The notes under the pieces were generated by a model. It was not told the origin of the DNA. It did no database searches and saw only the letters and a program-made list of their open reading frames with translations. From Mactra quadrangularis (lineage: Eukaryota; Mollusca; Bivalvia; Venerida; Mactridae): a stretch of DNA of 64,000 bases. A program made the position numbers and the translations under genes. Below are positions 10,957 through 21,729 of the stretch, one piece after another. Every line of letters starts with the position of its first letter. Position 1 is the stretch's first letter. The stretch is from positions 13,886,190 to 13,950,189 of the forward strand of contig CM046301.1 of the NCBI GenBank assembly GCA_025267735.1, read 5' to 3'.

Positions 10957-12900
10957 AGATATATACTGAGTAATGAATGTTATGGAACTATTTTATGGCG
11001 AGTGGAAAAATAGACCACTAACTTTCCGCTCAGAAATCGATTGCCGGTAATGGTTCAACTGGCAGATAGCCAGTTTTGCTAAAAATGATTTACAAAAGTT
11101 TTCCGTAAAGCCATCGACTTCTCAATCAAAAGAGTATAATTAGTTTTAACGTGATGATGAGAAATAAACTGATATCTCATCAGTTACCACTTGACAAAGA
11201 TAACAATGTGTTTCCGTTTTCTGATGAACCAAAGTTTATATTCTCATGACAAGTGAATGATTTCAATTGTTGCACAACAATTGAGATATGATTAGTCAAC
11301 CTAATTAGTGGAAAGAAGAACTTCGTTTGTTCTCAAGTGGTTACGAAAAATTACAACTTGAATGTATTCTGTTTGTCCTAGAAACATAGAAAGGATGTAT
11401 TGTCTAATTTTTAGAAAATTACGCTGTTTGTGCTGAATAATATCACGAAGAAAACAGACAATTGATATGAAACTATCCCGGTTTTCTTACGAAACTTAAT
11501 TATCTTAAATTACATCCTATGTTTCACCTCTTAACAATTAAGTTTCAATGTTAAAGTTCCGGTATAAAGACCACATTTTGATTTTGACGAGATTTAGGTT
11601 ATTTGATATTTTAAATTGTCTTCATTATTAATAATATTAAATTATTGTTTTAAAACTGAAGCCGCATTTGTTGGTCGTCATAAATACCCTTTTTGTTGCA
11701 AAAACGAAAGTTTGACATTGTTTGATCTTGTTATGACCTTGACATTGCCCTCATTATATTCCTACCAAAATCATACTTGCAACAAGTATTTCTACCAAAA
11801 TGCTTGCATAACATATTTATATGTAAATTAAAACAAGAAGATAAACACAACTTGTACTGGTGTAATGAAGCTTTTTTCCTTAACAGTTGAAACTAAGCTT
11901 CCTGGTTATATTGACCTCCCCATTCATAATTATCAATATGAAATCATGTATTGAAATAACGTTATAGATCATCAAAAGTTTAAACGGTTTTGGTCAATTT
12001 ATTTTCGTACTAGACATTGTGTATGAAAATGGTATCCATTTTGGACGCCATCTTGGTTTCCAAGGTAACCGCCATAATTTCAGATGTCCACCCTCGTTAA
12101 AATTTAACTTTGGACTACTCTGGAAAAATGTAAAAAATCGGCTAAGATGCTGGACTAAGTCCTAAATAGTTAGTTTTAGAAGAAAAGGGTCCCTATTTTA
12201 AGATCATTCTGCTAATATGACCGTCGATTTGTCTTTACATATCTTTTTTGATAAATATTTACATGTCAAATGAAACTGTATTGTACACTAGTTTTTTATA
12301 GTGAACATGTTAAAGTGAGACATTATTAAACATGTCTAATCTTAACATAATCTTGATAGATGAACTTTAATCTTATAAAATAAACATGTTATGTCCTCAT
12401 ATGATAGTATCGATAGATCAGCGCTGAACTATTCTACAACCTCCTTAACCATAAAATGTAGTTAGGCTAGATTTGCACTGAACCACCTACCATGCATTAT
12501 AAATGTTATCATTTTTTTTGGGGGGGGGGGTATTTTTAACAAATACATGCTACATAACAAGGATGAGAATTCTTGTTAGAGTGCTTGATTACATTACGAA
12601 TACTTAAAATTTTGTGTCATTACCGGCAAATACTTTCCTGGTAAAATTTTCCTTTATCTTGGGTTGCTTTTTACCTCATTGCGTCTACAGAGACAACATC
12701 ACACATAATGTTAAATAGAAATGAACGATTCTATAAGGAAATATTAACGGAACTTGTGCATTGTGTAGAACAAACATCTGGCTCTGAATTTAGCTTTTAT
12801 ATGGAGTGGAAGAAAAACTTGACTCAAAATTGAAATTTAGTCGGAAGAAAAGTGTTGGATTAGATAAATCAAAACTTGTTTTACTTGAGTTAATTAATTT
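10957..12900. other. Intergenic upstream of the receptor gene
   Basis: A fragment of the TACAGTAAAGTTCCG MITE family lies near 11545-11590 (AAAGTTCCGGTATAAAGACC). An 11-base G run follows T8 at 12520-12530. No exon is supported. Any promoter or 5' leader exon of the receptor gene would be here, but I cannot locate it. Confidence 0.4.
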
Positions 12901-13080
12901 TAACATTTATATTTGCAGTTCTTCATATGAAGAAAAGATAATGAAGACTTGATTATCAACGAGCTGCCAAAATTTGTAAGACACGAATTTGTTCACAAAG
13001 GTGATTTGAACAAATGCAATTCAGGAACAAATATTCGAAGAATCGACCAAACAAACAAACCCCGATGTGAACATTGAAAA

Positions 13081-14439
13081 ATGTCTTCAACAGATTTAAT
13101 AGACATGGAGACAGTGTACGAAACAACTGAAAGAAGTCCCATCTTCTCTCCAGGACTTACGGAATTAAAAATTGATGGAAACGATTCAAATATTAGCATT
13201 GATGCGGACGCCATTTTGTGGAGACTTAATTCAGAGAAAATAGTACTGTTACTTCCAGTGATTATTTTTGTTGTCGTAACAGTTATTGTGGGCATTGTGG
13301 GTAACTCTTTAGTCCTGTACATTTACACTTACCGTCTTCGTAGATCACCGTCTAGATATTTCATCCTGTTTCTGGCGCTTCTTGATTTGATTTCTTGCAT
13401 TGTTGGCGCGGGTTCTGAGATATCGGACCTACTACAGCCATATGTATTCAGTGCAACTTGGTCATGTAAGCTTCTTCGATCTGGATTGTCTTTCACGATT
13501 ATTTCAGCAAGTTTTACCTTGATTTGTGTCGCCTTTGACAGATACTACAAAGTTTGCAAGCCTTTGAAAGCATTTCCGGTGAAAAAGGTCAAGATCCTCT
13601 GCGTGCTTGTTACTGTACTCAGTATTACATTATCTAGTCCCGCTCTCGCGATATTTGGATTAAAAAGTGTAGAAACTGATTATGAAGGCGTTATTGGACA
13701 TGAATGCTCAACAAATGATGCAATACGTAAAACTGCTCTGCCTATTATATATTATGTGATATTATTTTCTGCTTTCCTGGTATTATTAACCTGTTTCGTA
13801 CTCTTATATGTTCGTATTGGAGTTGAAATATGGAAGCGAAAGAAACTGACTATTGGCGAAACTCTTCCAGAATTAATACGCAATATCCACACTAAACCAT
13901 CGACAAAATTTTCTCTGAATGAAAGTAGTCCTACAGACGAGCCATCCAGTCGTTCACTTCATGAGGAGGACAACAGCGAGTCACGTGGTGGGTGTGACAA
14001 CCCCATGGAATCGGAAACGGATACTTGTATGAACTCAGTTCGTCGTGCTAACACTGTTAGCTGTGCTTCAGACGTTGAGATGAGGACAACACAAGTTCGT
14101 CCTAAGTTAAAACGTAGACGATCTACTTTAGGAAGGATGTCTGTTCGGACATTAAGGACTACGAGTATTTTCTTCGCAGTTTCGGCCGCGTTTGTTCTTA
14201 GTTTTCTGCCATATTTAATCGCAAATATTCTAAAATTTACGAAAATTGCTTTCTATGATTTTCATAGTTCTACTGAAGAAGTGGTCTACAATTTCTGTGT
14301 AAGGTCATATTTTATTAGCAATTGTATAAACCCTATTATTTATAGTGCATTGAATGCTAATTTTAGAAAAGAGTGTAGGAAATTGTTGAAACGGATTTTC
14401 CGACGTTTGAAATTACTTTGCTTGTGTAAGAAAGAATAA
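13081..14439 (+). CDS. Rhodopsin-family (class A) G-protein-coupled receptor, intronless, ligand unknown
   Basis: A complete 452-residue seven-helix receptor in one exon. The N-terminus (1-52) is extracellular with sequons at N34 and N37. TM1 is at about 54-82 (GN at 74-75), TM2 about 93-112 with D102, TM3 about 133-157 after C129 and ending in D153-R154-Y155 (FDRYYKVCKP), TM4 about 170-192, a partner cysteine C209 in loop 2, TM5 about 219-246, TM6 about 360-386 and TM7 about 405-424 ending N417-P-I-I-Y421. The third inner loop is long (about 110 residues), Ser/Thr-rich, then basic (RRRST). The tail is short with C447 and C449 as possible palmitoylation sites. TM6 has SFLP in place of CWxP, and TM4 lacks the usual Trp. 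The DRY and NPxxY motifs suggest a signalling-competent peptide or amine receptor, but the ligand cannot be read. A TTTATATTTGCAG acceptor at 12907-12919 suggests a spliced 5' leader. An AATAAA overlaps the stop codon. Confidence 0.93.
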   Translation: MSSTDLIDMETVYETTERSPIFSPGLTELKIDGNDSNISIDADAILWRLNSEKIVLLLPVIIFVVVTVIVGIVGNSLVLYIYTYRLRRSPSRYFILFLALLDLISCIVGAGSEISDLLQPYVFSATWSCKLLRSGLSFTIISASFTLICVAFDRYYKVCKPLKAFPVKKVKILCVLVTVLSITLSSPALAIFGLKSVETDYEGVIGHECSTNDAIRKTALPIIYYVILFSAFLVLLTCFVLLYVRIGVEIWKRKKLTIGETLPELIRNIHTKPSTKFSLNESSPTDEPSSRSLHEEDNSESRGGCDNPMESETDTCMNSVRRANTVSCASDVEMRTTQVRPKLKRRRSTLGRMSVRTLRTTSIFFAVSAAFVLSFLPYLIANILKFTKIAFYDFHSSTEEVVYNFCVRSYFISNCINPIIYSALNANFRKECRKLLKRIFRRLKLLCLCKKE

Positions 14440-14440
14440 A
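14435..14440 (+). promoter_or_regulatory. AATAAA hexamer overlapping the receptor stop codon
   Basis: The sequence GAATAAAAT contains both the TAA stop (14437-14439) and a canonical poly(A) hexamer. If used, the 3' UTR would be only about 10-30 bases. It may equally be chance in AT-rich DNA. Confidence 0.3.
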
Positions 14441-14504
14441 ATATTTATTGTCTATATGAATTCTCATGAGTGTTGTTTATAAAAAATATGATGAGTAACC
14501 CGGC

Positions 14505-14770
14505 CGAGTCAGTTGCACAGTTTTTTACTCTAGTTTTCCGAAGGGGTTATGGGTTCGAATCCCATCAGGTGCAGTTATTCCCTTCCATGAAAAGTTAACA
14601 ATAGTGCCGATTGCCTTCATTTATAAGGTACATGGAGAAGACGCTGGTCTTTTGGAAGGATGGGTGAATACCGATTAAAGGCAAGTGCCAAGGAAAACTA
14701 GGTGCACTAGTCACCGTAGATAATCTTGATTAAGTTGGCACAGCGTAATACCCAGTTTAAAAACATACAA
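14505..14770 (+). mobile_element. tRNA-derived SINE
   Basis: Contains a B-box-like GGGTTCGAATCCCATCAGG preceded by CCGAAGGGGTTAT, shared with the SINE at 4170-4340, then a body ending near TAATCTTGATTAAGTTGGCACA. The A-box region is degenerate. It lies just 3' of the receptor gene. Confidence 0.6.
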
Positions 14771-17090
14771 ATGTTGTTTGTTATCATACTCACTACATTC
14801 TGATCAACAGTATTATATTCGTGATGGCTTTTAATTGAATTTGTTTTATTGACATAAGAACAACACTGGTGGATGTAGAGGGTGATCGAGGGGATCTAGA
14901 AAACATTTTACTAAAATGTCTAATGTCAACGATGCCAGAAAATTTACAACCCAAAAGTTCGCAAGGCTGTAGGCATTGTCAAACTTAGTTTCAAAATGGA
15001 ACACGAATAGCTCCTTTGCTCGTTTATATTAATAAAATTCTAGAGGAGTATGCTTTTTCATGCTTGGGATCAAACTTTTTCCATATATTATTGTGCAGAA
15101 AACGTGTGCTCCATTAGACATTATTATAAGCCAATAAAATGGTCGTTCACATGTACAAAGTCATTATCAAAATATTAATTCAGTGACTGGGGGAGCACTA
15201 GATAGCTATATTGATCCTGATCGGTGTTAGCGCGTGCAGTTACTGCACGTATTCAATAGAATTAACGACTGTGCCTTTTGTTGTTGCTAGAAAGAGAATC
15301 AGGTCATTCCGCACGACTCCAATAATTTGGTATTGGACTTTGTCTGGGCTTGGTCCAGGTAAATTGATATGCTGAGCAACTGCAGTATCCATATTAAAAC
15401 GGATATGGTTCTTTGATCTGGATTTAGATTTCTCGTTTAGTTTCACCCACATATTGTTAAGAGCACAATTTGCATGCTAGGAGGTCAAAAGCATTTGTGG
15501 TTGTGTAGTGACCACTATGTTTGCCAATGTAAACTAACTGTGTGTAAGTTCTAACAAATCATTTTGATTTTAGCATGTTTTTGTAGAATTTACAGTTAAG
15601 GTAGAATAATCTGAAATATAATTCAGGTGAGTACTTAGATATCTCTAATATTATGGGTGTCTTGTTGGTAGAAGGGACTTCTTCCTCGCGTTTGTACTTC
15701 TTGTGAGCAGATGTTTCAACTGTATTGTTGGAACCATTACCGACACCATTGGGAATATAAATCTCCCATGCCAAACATACTGGCACAAATAAAATGTATC
15801 ACCATTAGACAAATTCCTCTGCAAAGTACCAATAATTGATACGAAACTGGTCAGGACATCCACTAAGCAAGTTTTAACACGGACCCTACTACCCAGTCAC
15901 TACAAATATATTTATTATAGAACTATGTTTGCCATGTTTTTCAAAAACACACACACGGAGAAAGGAAATATGATCCAGGAGCACATCCCTTAATCATTTA
16001 CCTCACAATTCCAGGACGTCTACCGCATTTTAAGTACAAGCATACATACATTTGGAAGAGAATATTGAATAAAGGCTTCTACGGTCATTTTATAGCAAGA
16101 TTCAGTGCCCAACCAACCTACTCTAAAATATTGACTACATGTAGTATTAATGCAGTTCAGAGTCATAACAAACTCACAATTAATCATCAACTTGTAATTG
16201 CTAGATCATGAGAAAGTATCAAAGGGCATTTTTACATAATGCTTGCATTACATTGCATCTCGTTAGGGGGCATGTACATGTACGTGTACAAGTAAGAGAA
16301 ACACCATCAGTATCAGTCATAGGTCAAATAAATACTTAAATCAAGCTATCAAGTCATTCATACCAGCACTTTTGAATGGAACCTGTGAAAGAAGACTGTG
16401 TTTGTTTCTCTTTTAAAATGCTGTAAAATGTTCATTTAACCATGCCTCTCTATTTTTTTATTACATATCTACAAAATTACTTTAATAATAATAACTGTAT
16501 TCACGCGGTTTTTTTATAAAGTATACGATAAGATCACAGTCTGTTGATTAAATTACGTACCCTTGAGAGCATATGAACACCAAGGAAAACACAGAAAACA
16601 GGAGACCCCTTACTTACATTGTGATCCTCTTTGTTCAATAACAACATGTAGACGTAACGAACACCAGTGACATACACTATACATACAACAATCGCTTCTC
16701 AAGTGAAATTCGAAATAAAATGTCGGTGTTTGATACACTTGAAAACAACGTTATAAACAACACATAACAAGCACTCTCCAGTCTGCTTCATGACCTATCT
16801 ATAGGCCTACTAATAAAATAAAAATAAATTAAAAAATAAATAAAAAAAGTTCTTTACTCAAGGAAACAGTGGGATGGGTTATAGGTCTATACCTACAATA
16901 TTTGATGGGCTTTGAACCAAACTGACCAGTGTTGGCAGTATAATGACTACAAGTTCCATAATCGACATTCGGCTTTCGTTATACATTGCATATGGAATCA
17001 TTAATGATATTCTGCTTGATAAGATTTATTTTAAGTCGGTGAGACTGAATAATAAAATAACACGACATCTAAAGAGCTTTAATGTTGTGG
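14771..17090. other. Intergenic, unresolved short open frames
   Basis: Minus-strand open frames at 15240-15452 and 15559-15863 are 70-75 codons long and less AT-biased than their surroundings, but I recognise no domain and cannot splice them to each other or to the exon candidate at 17098-17268. 16800-16850 is A/T simple sequence. They could be pieces of a decayed transposon. Confidence 0.3.
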
Positions 17091-17097
17091 CACTTAC

Positions 17098-17268
17098 GGG
17101 ACCAGGAAGAATACTTAAGAGTTTTCTATAGTCAAGATATGAGAACTTGGTTGACGATCGAGCTGACAAATTCGCATCTACAGTTAAATCTATGCTGACG
17201 TCCATGTGTCCAATGTTTGCCTGACGAACTGTCTTGAAATTGATAGGACAGGACGAACAAATCTTCAT
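17098..17268 (-). CDS. Possible isolated first coding exon, function unknown
   Basis: On the minus strand ATG at 17268 opens 57 codons that end exactly at a strong donor (CCC then GTAAGT, 17092-17097), in phase 0. The peptide starts MKICSSCPINF and has no domain I recognise. The upstream side (17270-17450) has a slightly higher GC content and could hold a promoter. No following exon could be found to the left with confidence. It could be a true first exon, a retained fragment or chance. Confidence 0.25.
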
Positions 17269-17830
17269 TTACTTGAATCATAAAACATGATACATGAGTA
17301 GGGCTACAACTTGTCTGCTGTGACTATCGTTCACGTAAGCCCTATTTTAACCGCTTGTCGACCAAAATTCACAGTACAATGACCGCGCACTCACGACCGT
17401 AATTGCAGAACGTAAACAAATCATATATTTAGTTCATTGTAAAAACTATTTCATCGTTTACCAAGTAGGACAATTTTGGCTGAGCTTATAACCTGTCAGA
17501 CTTATTGTTTTACGGTATATTTAGATCATGAGTGATTGTTTTGATCTTATCAGATCAATTGGCGCCATTTTGTCATCTTTATATATGTCTGTATACAATA
17601 GATAGTATGATACTTTGTCGGCTTAATGTCTGAACCCTGACACATTATCAAATTTATAAGATCAAATTTAACTTGTATGTGTTTTAAATAATCAAATTTT
17701 GGCGTATTGAACTGCTCGCAATAACTTTATCTATCAGCAAAGCAATTTATTATGTCAAGTTCGTATAGTATATCGTGCAAAATTGGAAATACCTATACAC
17801 GCTTACGACAATATTATACATGTAGTCCAT

Positions 17831-18116
17831 AGTCGGATCTAGCGGGGGGTCATGGGTGCGGAACCCCCTGGAATTTGTAAAAAGTTAAAATGTACCTTTC
17901 CATAGGTGTATTTCTTGGCTGTAAGTCATTTTTAAGTAGTATGAAGCAATTTTTCTCGATGCTTAACATAGATTTAATGGTAGTGTAATTTTTATTATTA
18001 ATGTGTTGCACTATTCTGCAAAATGAGTATAATGGAGCTTGGTTCGAAAGTTTGGAACCATCCTAGAAAAGTTCGGACCCCCCCCCCTCTCAGAAAAAAT
18101 TCTGGATCCGCCCCTG
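17831..18116. mobile_element. hAT-type non-autonomous element with near-perfect 8-bp target duplication
   Basis: The right end, read on the minus strand, begins CAGGGGCGGATCCAGAATTT, a typical hAT terminus. The left end begins AGTCGGATCTAGCGGGGGG and matches it imperfectly. The flanks TAGTCCAT (17823-17830) and TAGTCTAT (18117-18124) agree in 7 of 8 bases. Length 286 bp. Both ends carry C/G runs next to the inverted repeat. No transposase. Confidence 0.75.
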
Positions 18117-18124
18117 TAGTCTAT

Positions 18125-18860
18125 AAGAGAGGTCATCTATGGATAGCAAGATTCGCGTTTGTTCCAGTCCTAATTCAAAACAATTATGTTACTTTCAAAG
18201 CAAAGAACTTTTCCCAAGTTGCCAAGTCTGGTGGACCAAGAGGCGAGCTTAAGATGGTTAATACAAATTGTTTGAGCTTGTTTCATAGTTATGATTAATT
18301 CTGTACTAGTATACATACAGATGAAAAAGAAAGGGGTGACTTTTAATACAAAATGTATTTGAACACCACAAATCTATGTTTGTTGGTCGCTTTAAAAAAG
18401 AGAACTCTGATCTAGAAACTACTATCAAGTATAAATGGTTCCTTTCATACAATCTAATCTAGTTCCACCTCCTGCACAAGGTTTGAGATGCCAAGGCACA
18501 TACTTTATACAAAAAAATGAGGCTTCAGGGCGTGTATAATTCCTTTCAAAACATCTCGTTCTCACGAGAATTTGTTGTGGAAAGTAACAATCCAATTAGA
18601 AGATATACCATTTTATACATAGACGGCGAAAAGTCGAGCACAATGAAAGGTATACAATTTAATCAAAGAGAGTTAACTCTGTGTTATAAAAATCTTTTTC
18701 CTCTAGAGTTGTCTATCTTTATACATCGTACTATCAACAGTAACTTCAAGCTAAGTTGCTTTCAATTGGTTTAACGCTTACAATAACTTGTTTGATTGGA
18801 TTAAATGTACATATGTACAACAAGCAATTAATAAGTATGTTGAATATAATCACATATAGA
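18125..18860. other. Intergenic, nothing recognised
   Basis: An 85-codon open frame (18517-18774) has no motif. No repeat is identified. Confidence 0.4.
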
Positions 18861-18861
18861 A

Positions 18862-18892
<31 letters not shown>

Positions 18893-18925
18893 GCCTGTCT
18901 GTCTGTCTGCCTGCCTGTCTGTCTG
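18862..18925. repeat. (TGTC)n microsatellite
   Basis: About 16 copies of a CTGT/TGTC tetranucleotide with three or four T-to-C substitutions (TGCC). It is open in several frames on both strands, which explains the Cys/Leu/Ser and Asp/Arg/Gln-rich open frames there. Confidence 0.95.
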
Positions 18926-19433
18926 CATGCTCCAAATCAACAGGAGACAATATAAACACTATAGACTGTGCGCCCTGCCTTTGGTTACCAGGACAAAGTA
19001 ATACAAGTGATTGTTAATAACTGATCACAGGAGAAACGGACATAAGTGGGTGCTCTGGACATTCAGTGGAAAGGCTTGTGAGTGAATTCACTCTTTAGTA
19101 AAAAAAGACAGAATAAGCACACTATGATTCCATATGCAGACAAAAACAAACTGATGGGTAAAATACAAACAAAGTCAATATTGTATCGAAAATATCTTTT
19201 TAATACTAGAAACATATTATTCTACAATAATTCTATTCCAATTAAGGATTCCATAGTTAAAACAATGTTTGAATGAACATTATCTTCATTGTTGAGTCAA
19301 AACCTTGTAACTTCAAACACAATAAGTGATGTAACCAGGATTTAACTTGACAATAATGTTATAACATATAAAATATAAATCTTCATACTTAACACTAAAC
19401 ATAATACTTCTTGGTAACATATCTACCATTACA

Positions 19434-19720
19434 TACAGTTCCCCTCAAAAGCTCTTAGACAAATTTCGAGAAACACTGATCATGCATAAAGAGGAAACTG
19501 TATAGTTTTTGTGAATAAATGTTTGTTCTGGCCTGTTCATCAGCAATTAATTTAACTTTAGTTCAAGCTTAATCATGTAACATTGTTTGAATTGTATGTT
19601 GATGAAATAATTGATGATAATTTTAGAATTTGATCAGATTTCTCTTTGATTTTTTTGTAAATGTAAATCTCTTTATGTGAAAAACAGGATTTTGTCAAAG
19701 AACTTTTGGAGGGCACTGTA
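19434..19720. mobile_element. MITE with CAGTKCCCTC...AAAGTTCTT termini
   Basis: The left end TACAGTTCCCCTCAAAAGCT and the right end (minus strand) TACAGTGCCCTCCAAAAGTT form inverted repeats of about 35 bases that continue through TCTT and GACAAA. Both ends begin with TA, and the length is 287 bp. The termini resemble Tc1-like transposons. Related single ends occur near 5985-6020 and 31477-31515. Confidence 0.8.
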
Positions 19721-21470
19721 TATCTAAAAGACATGGGAATACATCACATATATAATACAACAACACATAATTCAATACTTATCTTGTAAAAAAATTATGT
19801 ATAAAAATAAACTTAAAAATAATTACTTCAATATAATAAACATATTAAATGCAGATCTTCATCTTAAATGTTAATAACATGTAAATTGATAAGTCAGAGC
19901 TGAACTAGTCTTATTTACATGTAAAATAAAGAAGAATGTAGACTAGTTTTGCTCTGACCCATTTAAATATATGTATCACTACTAGTAAGGTCCTGGAAGT
20001 ACATGTACAACAGGGAAAACAAGACATAGAAACATAAAAAAGATGTCAGTCTTTGTCTTAACCCACCAGCCCAAATCCTGAGCCAAGTGAACATTAGAAC
20101 ATTAATTCAGGTGAGTAAAAAAATTCATTTATTAGCATGTAACCTAAATCAGGCTAGTGGATAATTTGGTCCATATAAGTTATGTGATTTTGCTAACACA
20201 TGTTCTGTTCTGTTATATTCTTCTGATTTCACAGTCTTCTATTGTTATTGATAATTACCAATGATATGTATGTATAAATATAAAAGTGTAAGATAATTCA
20301 CAGAAAATAAGGTTTATCACAGAGATGCTTTGAAATAATTTAAATTAAATAAAAAAAGATATGTGAACATAAATACTCAAAAACAGTATCCAATTAGATA
20401 AGTCACAAAAAATAATAAACAATATCATTAATGAAATATTCTGATCAATGACTCTGACCATGGTAGTATTCTAATTGATTTTGTGATTCTAGTCAAGCTT
20501 CTACAGACACTGATGCAAATGGTTGTTTTGGTGATTCTAGTCAAGCTTCTGAAGACACTGATGTCATTTACTACTAGATGAAAGCAACATGTGGATTGGA
20601 CGGAAATATTTTACACTGATACAAGGCAGGACCATCAGGCCTTGGATTCACAAAAGTACTAAAGAGTGAGTTCTGCAAACACGGTGAGTTTTCAATCAAA
20701 TATTTAAGTTTCCACTTAATAACTTTTCACAAAAAATAAATACCATATTAAACAGATTTTTCATTAAATTTGAGTTTTCACTCTTAACAAAGGTTCTCTC
20801 AACACACTATCAAAAACTGAGTTGAACATTCAATCAATACTGTAGCTTTTCCTTCAATATTTAAGTGGTAATATTTAAGTACAATTAAATACTTATGCTG
20901 ATTTTTGTAAAAAAGGCCAAATTATAAATATTATAACAGAATTGTACAAAAAATCAGATTTAAATGACATAGGTGAAAGTAAAGTTTGATTATCACATGC
21001 TATTGTTAATCAATTGACAACTACATGTATTTTATCTTCATATACATGTAAGTACATGGGTGAAAGTTCAAAATTTTGAAATTCCTTGTTTGTCATAGCT
21101 TTTTGTCATATTAAAAAAGAAACATTTTTCAATCTAAAAATCCTAAAATCACTAAACTTTTCCATAGCTTTTTAAAGATATTAAATAGAGAACCTCTTCA
21201 GGCCCAAAATGCCTATTTTCATAAGTTTTATAACATATCAAAAAAGGAACCTCTTCAGGCCCCAAGTATGCTTAAATTCCTTTTTTCATAATCTGTTAAC
21301 ATATAGATAAGAGAACAATGTTAGGTCCCAAAAATCCTGAAAAATCAAAGACCAGTCAAGAAAACTTTCATCCACGTAAGTACAACGATAATCATCTAAA
21401 AATCACTAGAAATCTTAGTCTCAGCAGTATTTAGTTCCTACAAAGTATATGATACAACAGGCAGCATAGA
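19721..21470. other. Intergenic, downstream of the TPR gene
   Basis: Contains a short inverted pair at about 19893-19960 (TCAGAGCTGAACTAGTC against GACTAGTTTTGCTCTGA), a 28-base direct duplication around GATTCTAGTCAAGCTTCT at 20487-20516 and 20531-20560, and degenerate repeats of AACCTCTTCAGGCCC type at 21190-21270. No exon is supported. The 3' UTR of the minus-strand gene probably extends into this stretch. Confidence 0.4.
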
Positions 21471-21729
21471 GTTCCTACATCCAACATTTAAACTTAAAGA
21501 AAGCTGTGTTCCTACATCCAACATTTAAACTTAAAGAAAGCTGTGTTCCTACATCCAACATTTAAACTTAAAGAAAGCTGTGTTTCTACATCCAACATTT
21601 AAACTTAAAGAAAGCTGTGTTCCTACATCCAACATTTAAACTTAAAGAAAGCTGTGTTCCTACATCCAACATTTAAACTTAAAGAAAGCTGTGTTCCTAC
21701 ATCCAACATTTAAACTTAAAGAAAGCTTG
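21471..21729. repeat. 37-bp minisatellite overlapping the end of the TPR gene
   Basis: Seven tandem units starting at 21471, 21508, 21545, 21582, 21619, 21656 and 21693. Each begins GTTCCTACATCCAACATTTA and ends AAAGAAAGCTGT. Only the unit at 21582 shows a change (GTTTCT). The last unit (21693-21727) is the terminal coding sequence of the minus-strand gene, including its stop codon at 21697-21699, so the unit is made of the final codons plus a few 3' UTR bases. Confidence 0.97.

Noticed and set aside
15240..15863. Two minus-strand open frames as exons of one gene with 17098-17268
   Set aside because: No consistent acceptor/donor phases could be found, and no domain is recognised.
18746..19001. 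Cys/Leu/Val-rich (plus) or Asp/Arg/Gln-rich (minus) protein
   Set aside because: Translation of the TGTC microsatellite.
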